Shown here: one piece after another, positions 56,301 through 63,913 of the stretch
How the letters are laid out: the number at the start of each line of letters is the position of its first letter
Position numbering within the stretch: the stretch's first letter is position 1
From: Acetobacteraceae bacterium
GTDB taxonomy: Bacteria; Pseudomonadota; Alphaproteobacteria; Acetobacterales; Acetobacteraceae
Length of the DNA: 64,000 nucleotides
NCBI GenBank assembly: GCA_021732665.1
Contig: JAKFUL010000019.1
Coordinates: 43,250-107,249, forward strand
Direction: 5' to 3'
Translations under genes and position numbers: made by a program
The notes under the pieces: generated by a model
Databases searched by the model: none
What the model was told of the DNA's origin: nothing
What the model saw: only the letters and a program-made list of their open reading frames with translations

Positions 56301-56709
56301 CAGCTTCGTCGGCACCGGCGGGGCCAACCTGTTCATCGGCAACAATGGCGCCGACGTGCTGCGCGGCTTCGGCGGCGACGACACGCTGCAGGGCGGCGAG
56401 GGCAATGACCAGCTGATGGGCGGCCGCGGGGCGGATTTGCTGACCGGCGGCAATGGCGAGGATTTCTTCATCTTCATCGCCGAGGATTTCGAGCGCGGGA
56501 TCTACGACGTGGTCACCGACCTCAATGCCGGCGGCGTGCTGGACTGGTTCGCGGTCAGCGGCGTGGTGCGCGAAACCCTGCTGACGGTGGAATGGGAAGG
56601 CGGCGTGGTGGTGACCACACCGGAGATCGGCTTCGGGCTGGATGGCGGCGGGTTCTACATCGCCAATGCCACGCTCGATGATTTCTGGGCGCGGGTGTAC
56701 TCGTTCTGA
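50305..56709 (+). CDS. Giant secreted FG-GAP / Ig-like / RTX protein
   Basis: 2,134-aa acidic, almost cysteine-free protein with no Sec signal, as expected for type I secretion. Domain order: seven or so FG-GAP/integrin-type repeats ('GAGDYNGDGYADVIIGAP' style Ca sites) at 20-470; RTX nonapeptide blocks (GGxGxDxLx) at 478-800; an Ig-like domain at about 905-1025; a second FG-GAP array at 1030-1505; two further Ig-like domains at about 1510-1710; RTX blocks at 1800-1945 and 1985-2050; and a C-terminal module at 2058-2134 shared with the RTX protein at 61252-63792. I chose the ATG at 50305, preceded by GCAGGAG. Likely a surface adhesin or matrix protein. No secretion ATPase, HlyD or TolC genes are in the window. 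Confidence 0.88.
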   Translation: MSFASSLSVSSLIGANGFQLNGATAGDNAGFSVSGAGDYNGDGYADVIIGAPKSGATDAGAFYVAYGGSAFGTGTYSLAFLPNGFSLSGGGGQLGTAVSGGGDFNGDGYDDVIVGGPGANSDRGTAAVVFGGTAGFTAAPGTFFGINGGTAGDKMGTAVAIAGDVNRDGFADIILGAPGADNGGTNSGSAYVIFGRPAGTPSTFDPSILNGKNGFRVDGAGSNAGLGSTVSSAGDVNGDGFADIIIGGGNKQSYVVFGKAEGFDAVINVSELDGSNGFRLFSRASPDDVGASLASAGDVNGDGITDLLIGRVSTFLDGAFVVFGKTTGWASSLELCAMDAGTGFRLLGDFSASPIAGVAVDGVGDINADGFADLIVSELAGSPGAYTGAGSAYVVLGKSGWSSSQNLSTLADGTNGFKINGRSSGNDILGFSVAGAGDVDGDGFADLVLGAPGSPTSEGAGYAAVVLSPITQSSFYNGTTLGDTITGSAGNDTINGLDGDDVLNGQAGRNFINGGDGDDIISNLTTSSAGGTLNGNAGIDTLDYSKATLGIASFLGDLSSGLIVSVGGGTSNDSISSFENIIGTKFADNLVGSSADNVIEGGDGNDTLNGGGGNDTASYASAASAVIVDLRFQGFAQFQNTQGAGRDVLNSFESLRGSRFDDLLVGTTGNNTIEGGAGNDDLVGGGGRDTLSYEHATNSVFLDLNGPLTQNTSGAGTDTFGAEGSTSFVNIIGSAWDDQLSGDEGINQLEGGRGDDTLSGAGTGAPGDDYDTLIGGMGDDTLIYVDGETLADGGSGFDTLEIFDPNSADATLDVTVGIFGRYKDIERVLFTGSNNKLELNALTVLTFSSTTDTLVLDDSPDGEPNSFSFLDNGWTKGDEANGYITYNHTSGAIVRASDLLTQPSFDPPLPTIISLAISDDTAPDGVVNDDFAQDFITRVTTQTITGELSEALEAGERVVVVVTNGGAADGVDATIAVGETKWTAVIDLLPGEGTIGARVVDGNEVAGEIYDQDYVLDLTAPGVGGGADFAPPTVTALDGKNGFTINGPTNSVLEVGYVVAGAGDVNADGFADVLLTSQYTDFDGENGGSAYVVFGSSGGNSQINLSELDGTNGFRLDGPPGGAIGSDSFIKELGDINYDGFSDLLVPVFGAGLYVVYGSSGAWDASLSLSTMDQSQGFLITNTSEDSSNDFGQVATSLGDVNGDMLNDILLTDYNHGDGGDGIAYVIYGNENGFAATIDVSLLGSDEVRVIFAPQPSAGFGYSADIVSDVNKDGLGDILILDLAVGEGAVVPTAYLFLGRSDVGAVSAEPTFAITLPRAAPDFFADVAGIGDVNGDGYGDVIIGVGGAYVNENDELPSGAAYVIFGGSDLGGSGLTDVSQLDGTNGFVIYGASEFDGLGEVVSAAGDVNGDGVDDLLIGASGAFSGGGGAYALYGRREGFTPSIDLAALQESEGFALLGAGFNDMIGVAVAAAGDFNGDGGTDIIVGASGANGADGAAYVIYGAVPGGAPITIGDLAFADDSGASKTDFITNQDETDLTGTLSAELGEGEFLVLSLDDGATWRDITDDVRGTSFSTDLDDVTSNTLRIKVTDIAGNDSKVVSQAFVIDEISPDAPVITGVTDDTGTPDDNITGDRNIFINGTAEAGATVTLFLENPEEESEKLGEVTADQDGKWSYDYTAVTLESGKYSFFALATDVAGNESDESDVFQVTINSLPEGNVFLTLQAPGTLLASNDITDADGLGTITYQWQRLVGATWTDLQGVTGATLTPGADLANQELRAQARFTDNGGTNETLASSVTALFGTAGRDNLEGSPGTNIIVGLAGSDALIGGEGNDTLYGGAGNDTYFVADTLSTLVELRNEGIDQVDTKVDWTLADNFENLFFSGDVLASGRDNPVGGADFTGIGNALANRIWGGNGNDLLQGLGGRDSIYGGAGDDTIDGGGDSNVLNGGDGFDMVDYSLLIQGVGVNLVAATAVLGGRVLDTFSGFEGAFGGSGNDSFVGTGGANLFIGNNGADVLRGFGGDDTLQGGEGNDQLMGGRGADLLTGGNGEDFFIFIAEDFERGIYDVVTDLNAGGVLDWFAVSGVVRETLLTVEWEGGVVVTTPEIGFGLDGGGFYIANATLDDFWARVYSF

Positions 56710-56712
56710 GGT

Positions 56713-56736
56713 GGGGGCGGGGCTAGGCCCCCCGCC
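56713..56736. terminator. Bidirectional hairpin between convergent genes
   Basis: A GC-rich inverted repeat of the form GGGGGCGGGGC-TAG-GCCCCCCGCC starts 4 bases after the RTX stop and ends just before the stop of the minus-strand hydrolase at 56738. Position and strength suit a shared terminator. There is no clear T-tract. Confidence 0.55.
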
Positions 56737-56737
56737 G

Positions 56738-57703
56738 TCAGCCCGGCTGGAGGATCCGGCGCAGCCAGGCGCCGGCCAGGGCCACCGCGCTGTCGGCGGC
56801 GGCCACGGCGCCGCAGCTGCGCAGGAAGCCATGCGTCACGCCGGGGAAGAGCTTTTCCTCCACCGCCACCCCCGCCGCGCGCAGGCGGGCGATCATGGCG
56901 GCACTTTCCGAGGCCAGGACATCGAGCCCGGCGTAATGCAGCAGGCAGGGCGGCAGCCCGGCCAGCTCGGCCCGCAGGGGTGAGGCCAGCGGGCTGAGGC
57001 GTGAAGCGGGGTCGGGGCAATAGGCGCGCCAGTAGAAATCCATCTTCTCCCGCGTCAGCCCATAGCCATCGGCGAATTCATTGTAGCTCGGCGTGTCCAG
57101 CCGGTGGTCGAAGACGCCGTAATTCAGCAGCAGCCCGCGCAAGGCGGGGCTGCCCGGGGTGTCGCGGAACATCAGGCCCAGGGCGGCTGCCAGGTTGGCG
57201 CCGGCGCTGTCGCCGCCCAGCAAGATGCGTCCGCCATCCAGCCCCAGCTCCGCGCCATGCGCGACCAGCCAGCGCGTGACATCGGCGCATTCATGCAGGG
57301 CGTGCGGGAAGACCACCTCGGGCGAGAGGGCGTAATCGGCCAGCAGGACGGCACAGCCCGCGCTGGCGGCATATTCGCGCGCCATGCGGTCATGGCTGTC
57401 GATGCTGCCCCAGACCCAGCCGCCGCCATGGATATAGACCATGACCGGAAGCACGCCCGGCACCGGCCGGTGCAGCCGGCACAAAAGCCGCCGGCCGCGG
57501 ATGGGCAGCCAGATTTCGCGGCTCTCGGCCATCACCGGGCCGCCTTCGTGCAGCGGCGCGCTGATCAGGTCGTTGATCCGGCGCGCCTCGTCGAAGGGTG
57601 CGGCGCGCGGGTCGGCCGGCAGGTCGAAGACGGGCAGGGTCTTGGCGCGCTCGGCGATGGCTTGGGTATAGGCTGCCATGTCGGCATCCATGCGGCTGTC
57701 CAT
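56738..57703 (-). CDS. Alpha/beta hydrolase (hormone-sensitive-lipase-type esterase)
   Basis: 321-aa esterase with the oxyanion motif 'YIHGGGWVWGS' (residues 90-100), nucleophile Ser166 in 'GGDSAGAN', catalytic Asp in 'GLDVLASES' and His in 'GVTHGFLRS'. This is the alpha/beta hydrolase 3 fold (family IV carboxylesterase), cytoplasmic. I chose the ATG at 57703 because AAGGAGA lies just upstream at ideal spacing; an upstream frame adds 23 unrelated residues. It is collinear with the MmgE/PrpD gene, separated by 111 bases. Substrate is an acyl ester of unknown nature. Confidence 0.92.
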   Translation of the reverse strand: MDSRMDADMAAYTQAIAERAKTLPVFDLPADPRAAPFDEARRINDLISAPLHEGGPVMAESREIWLPIRGRRLLCRLHRPVPGVLPVMVYIHGGGWVWGSIDSHDRMAREYAASAGCAVLLADYALSPEVVFPHALHECADVTRWLVAHGAELGLDGGRILLGGDSAGANLAAALGLMFRDTPGSPALRGLLLNYGVFDHRLDTPSYNEFADGYGLTREKMDFYWRAYCPDPASRLSPLASPLRAELAGLPPCLLHYAGLDVLASESAAMIARLRAAGVAVEEKLFPGVTHGFLRSCGAVAAADSAVALAGAWLRRILQPG

Positions 57704-57814
57704 GGCGTTTCTCCTTGTCAGGGGAGGCATGGCAGCGCGATGTGACACTCCGCGCAAGCCCCGCGGCGGCAACCCGCCCGGCCTGGGCTTCGGGCTGCCC
57801 CGCGGGGTGGCGGC

Positions 57815-59245
57815 CTATTCGCCCGCCAACCGCAGGGCCGCCTGCGGCACGCCCAGCCTGGTCAGGCCATGGATATCCGGCGCCAGATGCAGGCTCAGCG
57901 CCGCATCGGCCAGCCTGGCCGCCTGCTCGGCGCCCAGGATGGCATCGGCCAGGCCATGGAATTTCTGCCGCAGCTCTTCCTCGGTGAGGAAATTGCCGGG
58001 TTCGCCCTTGGGCACCCTGACCATCTTCACGAAATTCTTGCCCCGCGCCTTGATGGTCAGCTTGCCGGCCATGTTGGTGGGGAACTCGGCCTCGACATCG
58101 GGGTCGAACTGGCAGGTGATCCTGGGCATCAGCGCACGCAGCACGGGGTCGTTCAGCAGGGCGTAGGAATCCCAGCCGAAATGGCCATAGGCCAGGGCAT
58201 TGGCCACCACGAAGGGGCCGCTGAACTGGCCATCCACCACATTCTGCGGGTTCTGCTTGTATTCCAGCGGCAGGCCGACGAGCTTCATGCCCTTGTGCGG
58301 CAGGCCCATCAGCACCGCCTCGATCTCCTCGGGCTTCAGCTTGTGCTCGGCCCGAAGCGCCAGCGCCGCATCCACCGCGGCATGGCCGTAGCGGCAGGAC
58401 GGGTAGGGTTTCACCGCCGTCTCCATCAACTCGAAGACGCGGCCCAGATCCTGCACCGCGCGCGCGGGCGTGGGGTTGGGGGCATAGGCCTGCAGGAAGC
58501 CCGCCCGACCCTCGAAGGCCTCCGACGCGCCGCGGAAACCCTCGCGCGCCAGCAGCGCGGCGGAGAGCCCGTTCAGCGCCGCCCAGCCGACCTGGAAACG
58601 CTTGGTCCAGGCGCCATTGTGCAGGAAGGCCAGGCTGCCGGCGCATTGGCTGAGTGCGATGCCGAAGGCGTCCTCCATCTGCGCGGCATCCAGCCCCAGC
58701 ACCCGGCCGGCGGCGGCGGCGGCGCCGAAGGCCCCACAGGTGGCGGTGGGGTGGAAGCCGCGGTCGTAATGGTCGCCGCCGGGCAAGGCGAGGCTGAGGC
58801 GGTTGGTCACCTCATAGCCCGCCACCACGGCCGCCAGCACATCGGCGCCCGAGGCGCCGCAGAGTTCGGCCGCGGCGATCGCGGCGGGGATGGTCGGCGC
58901 GCCGGGATGCAGCGTGGCGGCGGCATGGGTGTCGTCGAAATCCAGGCTATGGGCGAAGGCACCATTGAGCAGGGCGGCCCCGGTGGGCGCCCAGCGGGTC
59001 ATTTCGCCGAAGACGGCGTGGTTGCCGGCGGAGCCGCCAAGGCCCCCCGCGGCGGAGCCGCCAAGCCCCATGGCTTTCGCGGCGGCCATCAAGGGCAGGC
59101 TGCTCTCCGCATCGTGCCGCCCCCGCAGCATGTTGCCGAGCAGGTCGAGCACGAGATGGCGGGTGCGCAGCTGCACCGGCCCCGGCAGCGCTGCGTACTG
59201 GATGCCGGCAGCGTATTTCGCGAAAATCCGGGTGACCTCGACCAT
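57815..59245 (-). CDS. MmgE/PrpD family protein
   Basis: 476-aa protein of the 2-methylcitrate dehydratase / cis-aconitate decarboxylase / iminodisuccinate epimerase family. Features include 'GAFAHSLDFDDTHAAATLHPG', 'AVVAGYEVTNRLSLALPG', 'GFHPTATCGAFGAAAAAGRVLGL' (in parts), and 'KPYPSCRYGHAAVDAAL'. All-helical N-terminal domain followed by a small alpha/beta domain, normal length. I chose the ATG at 59245 from the conserved N terminus. prpB and prpC are not nearby, so the methylcitrate cycle is unlikely. It probably isomerises or dehydrates a di- or tricarboxylic acid. Confidence 0.9.
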   Translation of the reverse strand: MVEVTRIFAKYAAGIQYAALPGPVQLRTRHLVLDLLGNMLRGRHDAESSLPLMAAAKAMGLGGSAAGGLGGSAGNHAVFGEMTRWAPTGAALLNGAFAHSLDFDDTHAAATLHPGAPTIPAAIAAAELCGASGADVLAAVVAGYEVTNRLSLALPGGDHYDRGFHPTATCGAFGAAAAAGRVLGLDAAQMEDAFGIALSQCAGSLAFLHNGAWTKRFQVGWAALNGLSAALLAREGFRGASEAFEGRAGFLQAYAPNPTPARAVQDLGRVFELMETAVKPYPSCRYGHAAVDAALALRAEHKLKPEEIEAVLMGLPHKGMKLVGLPLEYKQNPQNVVDGQFSGPFVVANALAYGHFGWDSYALLNDPVLRALMPRITCQFDPDVEAEFPTNMAGKLTIKARGKNFVKMVRVPKGEPGNFLTEEELRQKFHGLADAILGAEQAARLADAALSLHLAPDIHGLTRLGVPQAALRLAGE

Positions 59246-59354
59246 GGCTTTATCCTCAGCGGTTTTATTGCAGTTTATGCATCGCAGGGGGTTTGTCCAA
59301 CAGGACGTATAGGCTTTTATTGCATCACCTGGGCTGCCGTGGCAGGCAGGAGGC

Positions 59355-60359
59355 ATGTTGACGCGTCGCTTCCTGGCCGCCCGAGTCGCGTTGCTGAGCG
59401 CCCTGCCGGCCGCCCTCCCAACCGTGGCGGCGGCCCAGACAGCGGGCAGTTTTGATGCATTTCTTCAGGGAGTTAGGCGAGAGGCGCAGGCGGCCGGCGT
59501 CTCGGCCAATACCCTCAATCGCGCGCTTGCCAATATCCGGGCCAATGACCGGGTGCTGGAGTTGGACCGGCGCCAGGCGGAATTCACATTGTCGTGGGAG
59601 GCCTATCGCGACGGGCGGCTGAGCCAGGCGCGGATCGATGCGGGGCGGCGCGCCTATGCCGAGAATCGGGCGCTGCTGCAGCAGGTGCAGGCGCGCTCGC
59701 GGGTCTCGGCCCGGGTCGTGATGGGCATCTGGGGGCTGGAGACGAATTACGGCGGCTTTACCGGCAGTTTTGGCGTGGTCGAGGCACTCGCCACCCTGGC
59801 CTGGGAGGGCCGCCGCGCCGCCTTCTTCCGCGCCGAATTGCTGGCGGCTTTGCGCATCCTCGACGCCGGGCATATCGGCGTGGAGCGCATGCGCGGCAGC
59901 CATGCCGGGGCGATGGGCCAGCCGCAATTCATGCCCAGCAGCTTCGAGCGCTTCGCGGTGGATTTCGACGGCGATGGCAGGCGCGACATCTGGGACAGCC
60001 GCGCCGACGCGCTGGGCAGCATTGCCAACTACCTGGCCCGCAGCGGCTGGCGCGAGGGCGAGAGCTGGGGTTTTGAGGTCGTGCTGCCGCCCGGCTTCGA
60101 TGCCGGCCTGGCCGAGCCCTCCCGCCCCCGCGCGGCGGGGGAATGGCCGAGCCTGGAGCAATGGGCGCGGCTGGGCGTGCGGCGGGCGGATGGTGGGCAG
60201 CTTGGCCAGGGTGTCGGCGGCATCATCATTCCGGCCAATCAGGAGCGCGGGTTCCAGGCCTTCATGGCCTTGCCCAACTTCCATGCCATCCGGCGCTACA
60301 ACCCCTCGAACTTCTACGCGCTGACGGTGGGGCTGCTGGGCGACCGCGTGACGGCATGA
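59355..60359 (+). CDS. Lytic murein transglycosylase, MltB type
   Basis: 334-aa periplasmic peptidoglycan lyase of glycoside hydrolase family 103. A signal peptide (1-28, ending VAAAQ) is followed by 'SFDAFLQGVRREAQAAGVS', the catalytic Glu129 in 'VMGIWGLETNYGGF', and 'GAMGQPQFMPSSFERFAVDF', 'DIWDSRADALGSIANYL' of the MltB/Slt35 domain, the last followed by 'YNPSNFYALTVG'. It cleaves glycan strands with formation of 1,6-anhydro-muramic acid. No lipobox, so a soluble form. It overlaps the RlpA-like lipoprotein gene by 4 bases, an informative pairing since both act on septal peptidoglycan. Confidence 0.93.
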   Translation: MLTRRFLAARVALLSALPAALPTVAAAQTAGSFDAFLQGVRREAQAAGVSANTLNRALANIRANDRVLELDRRQAEFTLSWEAYRDGRLSQARIDAGRRAYAENRALLQQVQARSRVSARVVMGIWGLETNYGGFTGSFGVVEALATLAWEGRRAAFFRAELLAALRILDAGHIGVERMRGSHAGAMGQPQFMPSSFERFAVDFDGDGRRDIWDSRADALGSIANYLARSGWREGESWGFEVVLPPGFDAGLAEPSRPRAAGEWPSLEQWARLGVRRADGGQLGQGVGGIIIPANQERGFQAFMALPNFHAIRRYNPSNFYALTVGLLGDRVTA

Positions 60360-61246
60360 GAGAATGCCTGTTGTTGCTGCTGCTGCTCGCGGGCTGCGCC
60401 CGCGCGCCCGTTCTGGTGCCGCAGCCGCGCTATGAGACGGGGCAGCCCTATCAGATGGGCGGCTTCTGGTCCTACCCGCGCGAGGAGTTTTCCCGTGTCG
60501 AAACCGGCCTGGCTGTGGTGCTGGCCGAGGCCGGGCCGCGGCGCAGCGCCAATGGCGAGGTGTTCGAGGCGGGCGCCATGCTGGCGGCGCACCGCACGCT
60601 GCAATTGCCGGCCATCATCACCCTGACCCATCTGGAGAACGGCCGCGCGGTAACGCTCCGGGTGATGGAGCGTGGGCCGGAAGCCGCGGGGCGCATGCTG
60701 GGCATCAGCCGCCGCGCCGGGGAATTGCTGGGTGTGGTGCCGGGCGGGGTGTTCCAGGCGCGGCTGGAGGTGGAGGCGGAGCCCAGCCGGGCGCTGGCCG
60801 AGGGGCTGCCCCAGGGGACTGCAAGCCAACGGCCGGTGCTGGCGCTGACGGCCGCGCCGGTGGGGCGGGTGGAACGCGAAAGCCTGGCCGCGCCGGCCGG
60901 CGCGCGGGAGGCGGCGCCCAGGCCGCAGGTGACCCGTGCGGCGGTGACCGCCCCGGGCGAGGCCGTGGCGCGCGACCTGCCGCCGTTGCGCCTGGCCGAG
61001 ACGGTGAGCCAGGGCGTGGCGCAGCCGGGGCGGCTGTTTCTCGATGCCGGGAGTTTTTTCACCTTCGCCCTGGCGCAGCGACAGGCCGCGCGGATCGGCG
61101 GGCGGGCGGAGGCGGTGGGGCCGCGCTCGCGCCAGCAGGAGTTTCGGGTGCGGGCGGGGCCGTTTGCCAGCGTGGCGGAGGCGGATGCGGCGCTGGCGCG
61201 GGCCAGGGCGACGGGGCTGCCGGAGTTGGCGGTTGTGGTGGAGTAG
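60356..61246 (+). CDS. RlpA-like lipoprotein with SPOR domain
   Basis: 296-aa lipoprotein. The signal 'LLLLLLLAGC' has a lipobox with Cys14. Residues 50-130 are a double-psi beta-barrel of the RlpA type ('RSANGEVFEAGAMLAAHRTL', 'VTLRVMERGP'), but the catalytic region is diverged: the Trp-Tyr-Gly start of RlpA is replaced by 'GLAVVLAEAG'. A Pro/Ala-rich linker leads to a C-terminal SPOR domain (about 225-296), which binds denuded septal glycan. The ATG at 60356 overlaps the transglycosylase stop, so the two are co-translated. It may guide or assist that enzyme at the division site rather than cleave glycan itself (inference). Confidence 0.85.
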   Translation: MRECLLLLLLLAGCARAPVLVPQPRYETGQPYQMGGFWSYPREEFSRVETGLAVVLAEAGPRRSANGEVFEAGAMLAAHRTLQLPAIITLTHLENGRAVTLRVMERGPEAAGRMLGISRRAGELLGVVPGGVFQARLEVEAEPSRALAEGLPQGTASQRPVLALTAAPVGRVERESLAAPAGAREAAPRPQVTRAAVTAPGEAVARDLPPLRLAETVSQGVAQPGRLFLDAGSFFTFALAQRQAARIGGRAEAVGPRSRQQEFRVRAGPFASVAEADAALARARATGLPELAVVVE

Positions 61247-61251
61247 GGGGC

Positions 61252-63792
61252 CTACTGCGTCAGCAACTGGTTCCAGAACTGCCCTGTGGTGAAATTCTCG
61301 ATGAACACGCCGCCACCGCTTGGCCCGAAACCCAGTTCGGCGATGGTGACGATGACGCCGCCCTGCCAATCCAGCGCCCAGATACCGAAGCGGTCGACCC
61401 CCGAGGTGGTGAACCAATCCGTCACGCCACCCACATTCATGTCCTGGATGACATCCCAGACGCCCACCTCGAAATCCGCCCGGGTGAAGCCGAAGAAATC
61501 CAGGTCGGCGCCGCCGACATAGATGTCCCGGCCCTGGTTCCCGATGAGAATATCGATGCCGGCGCCGCCTTGCAGGGTCTGGCTGCCAGCGGCGCCGATC
61601 AGTTGATCCGAGAAGTTTGTGCCGATCAGGCCGCTAATGCCAGTATAGCTGTCGCCTGCGGCATCGTTGAGGTTGAGGGTGGGGAAATCGAGGCGGGCGA
61701 TGACACCGAAGACAGTGGAACTGGCGTAGCTGGCGAAGTCCACGCCGCCGCCGCCGATCAGACTGTCGGCACCTGCGCCGCCCAGGAGCGTGTCATTGCC
61801 GGCGCCGCCATCGAGGGTGTCGTTGGCTTCCTCGCCAAAAAGTAGGTCTTGGCCGGCATTGCCAGCGACATAGTCCCAGGTGCCGCCTGCGTAAATGGTG
61901 TTGTCGCCGGCGTCGCCGACGAGGAAGTCGAAGAAGTTGGTCCCGATCAGGCCTTCGATGGAGTTGTAGGTATCGCCGGCGGCTTCGCCGGTGTTGAGGA
62001 AGGCGTAGTCGAGGCGGGCGGTGAGACCCTCAGCGGATGCCGCGTAGCTGGCGAGGTCGAAGCCGCTTTCGCCCATTAAGCTGTCGGCTCCAGGGCCACC
62101 GATGAGTGTGTCGTTGCCGGCGCCACCATCCAGGGTGTCGTTGCCGAGTGCGCCATCGAGTGTGTCGTCGCCTTCACGCGACGAAAGCTGGTCGTCTCCA
62201 CTCCACCCGTAGAGCAGATTGGCGGCAGCATCGCCGTTAAGGCTGTCACCGTAGTTCGAACCATTGAGCTGTTGGATGGAATTGTGTCGGTCGCCGAACG
62301 CATCGCCCGTGTTGTTGCCTGGGGTGGCCAGGTCAACGGACAGGCCTACTATTGAAAAACTATAGTCAGCGATGTTCCAACCGGTGCCGCCATCCAGGCT
62401 ATCGCCCCCGTCGCTGCCGAACAGCAGATCATTTCCACCACCACCAAACAGCGTGTCATTGCCGAGCGCACCCTCCAGCGTGTCGCTGCCCTCACGCCCA
62501 TCGAGGACATCATCGCCGGTCCAGCCGTATAGAACATTGGCGTCTGCATCGCCGCGCAAGGTATCGGCGTGGTTCGAGCCATTGAGCCTCTCGATGGAGA
62601 TGTAGACGTCGCCGGCGGCATCGCCCATGTTGTTACCGATCACTGCCAGGTCAGCAATGAGGCTGGCAGGCGCCGTGCTGTAATCCGCCGTATCCACGCC
62701 ATCGCCGCCGTCGAGCAGGTCGCCACCAGCTTCGCCAATCAAGATGTCGTTGCCGACACCACCCACAATACTGTCCAGACCTGCCCCACCATAAATGATG
62801 TCACCGCCTGCCCCGCCGTCGAGCGTGTCGTTGCCGAGCGCGCCATCTAACGTATCGTTGCCGCCTCTACCATAAAGCTGGTCATCCCCACTCCAGCCAT
62901 ACAGAAAATTGGAACCGTCATCACCAAAAATCCTGTCGCTGAAATTTGTTCCATTCACGCGCTCTATGGAAAAAAACTCATAATCTCCTGCAGCATCGCC
63001 TGTATTAGAATTTGGATTTATTAGATCAAATACTATCCCTGCTCCTGCTGTACTATAGTCAACAGCATCAAATCCGCCATATCCTCTGATTTGATCCATG
63101 CCTTTGCCGCCAATTAGAATATCATCGCCATCATCCCCACTCAAGTAGTCATTTCCGTCACCTCCATTCAATAGATCATTCCCCTGACCGCCACTGAACG
63201 CGTCTACGCCGGCCGAGCCGAATAGTGTATCATCACCACGCAATCCGGACAGCAACAACCGCCCTCCGCCGCCATAATTATCTGTTATAAATACCGAAAA
63301 ATCTAAGTAATCATTCTCATCGGTACCGTTAATCGGATTGTTACCTCCTGAAAGTAGAACGATTTCTTCAACATTTTTAAAGCTTGTTGACGTATTGCGC
63401 AAATTATATGCGCCAGTTAGTAATAATTTATCATATCCACTTCCCCCTTCGACCGAAACATTTCCAAGATTTCCGCCAACAGAAAAGCTATCATTTCCTG
63501 CCCCACCGTCGAGTACGTCGCGGCCTTCGCTTGTGATATCAATTAATTGGTCGTCCCCGTCACCTCCAATTAGAGTGTCGTCGCCCTCACCACCGTTTAA
63601 CTGATCAGATTGATCGGCCCCGATTAGTAAGTCGTTCCCAGCAAAACCCGTTAAAAATCGAAAATAAGTAAATATTGGAGTAACGGGAAAATATCCAACA
63701 GTGGTTCCAGTTTGATACCAACCGGCTTGGATTGTGTCCCCATCCTGCGTGCCTTCGATCGCAGATTGACTAGGAAAAAAAATAATGGGCAT
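61252..63792 (-). CDS. RTX-repeat protein, probable type I secretion substrate
   Basis: 846-aa protein with no Sec signal, made almost wholly of RTX Ca-binding nonapeptides (GGxGNDTLx). They are organised in longer units that each contain 'SIExxNGxNxxD', 'NxLYGWxGDDxL' and 'GALGNDTL'. The last 75 residues ('[12 protein letters not shown]', 'DWFTTSGV', '[15 protein letters not shown]', 'FWNQLL') are non-repeat and match the end of the giant RTX protein. I chose the ATG at 63792, preceded by GGAGGT. The 5-prime part of the gene is markedly AT-rich relative to the rest. Its 3-prime end is 5 bases from the RlpA-like gene, convergent. Likely extracellular structural or adhesive protein; no enzyme domain seen. 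Confidence 0.85.
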   Translation of the reverse strand: MPIIFFPSQSAIEGTQDGDTIQAGWYQTGTTVGYFPVTPIFTYFRFLTGFAGNDLLIGADQSDQLNGGEGDDTLIGGDGDDQLIDITSEGRDVLDGGAGNDSFSVGGNLGNVSVEGGSGYDKLLLTGAYNLRNTSTSFKNVEEIVLLSGGNNPINGTDENDYLDFSVFITDNYGGGGRLLLSGLRGDDTLFGSAGVDAFSGGQGNDLLNGGDGNDYLSGDDGDDILIGGKGMDQIRGYGGFDAVDYSTAGAGIVFDLINPNSNTGDAAGDYEFFSIERVNGTNFSDRIFGDDGSNFLYGWSGDDQLYGRGGNDTLDGALGNDTLDGGAGGDIIYGGAGLDSIVGGVGNDILIGEAGGDLLDGGDGVDTADYSTAPASLIADLAVIGNNMGDAAGDVYISIERLNGSNHADTLRGDADANVLYGWTGDDVLDGREGSDTLEGALGNDTLFGGGGNDLLFGSDGGDSLDGGTGWNIADYSFSIVGLSVDLATPGNNTGDAFGDRHNSIQQLNGSNYGDSLNGDAAANLLYGWSGDDQLSSREGDDTLDGALGNDTLDGGAGNDTLIGGPGADSLMGESGFDLASYAASAEGLTARLDYAFLNTGEAAGDTYNSIEGLIGTNFFDFLVGDAGDNTIYAGGTWDYVAGNAGQDLLFGEEANDTLDGGAGNDTLLGGAGADSLIGGGGVDFASYASSTVFGVIARLDFPTLNLNDAAGDSYTGISGLIGTNFSDQLIGAAGSQTLQGGAGIDILIGNQGRDIYVGGADLDFFGFTRADFEVGVWDVIQDMNVGGVTDWFTTSGVDRFGIWALDWQGGVIVTIAELGFGPSGGGVFIENFTTGQFWNQLLTQ
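61560..63650 (-). repeat. RTX nonapeptide array with long-period superunits
   Basis: Dozens of degenerate 27-base units encoding GGxGxDxLx. Superimposed are longer units marked by the 'LYGW' segment near 62207, 62525 and 62896 (spacing about 318 and 371 bases), with a fourth diverged copy toward 61900. Protein-level similarity between superunits is high while synonymous sites differ strongly. Confidence 0.8.
62880..63792. other. AT-rich segment inside a GC-rich gene
   Basis: Counting individual lines gives 20 G/C of 60 for 63001-63060 and 20 of 60 for 63661-63720, versus about 57 percent around 62401-62460 and well over 60 percent below 62000. Reading frame and RTX register continue across the boundary. 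This is the only such segment in the window. Confidence 0.85.
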
Positions 63793-63913
63793 TTCTTCAA
63801 CCTCCGTCCTGAAGGCGAAGATTACATTGCAAAAGATCAATTCGCAATGCCGGGATACGGGTTGTCCGCGGTGTCCGGCTAGGTGTATCGAACAAAGTCT
63901 GTTAAAAGTATCC

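Noticed and set aside
50305..56709. Giant RTX protein as a pore-forming RTX toxin
   Set aside because: No hydrophobic pore domain, no acylation-type region and no HlyC acyltransferase gene nearby; FG-GAP and Ig-like domains point to adhesion.
57815..59245. MmgE/PrpD protein as methylcitrate-cycle PrpD
   Set aside because: prpB, prpC and propionate genes are absent; the family covers several unrelated activities.
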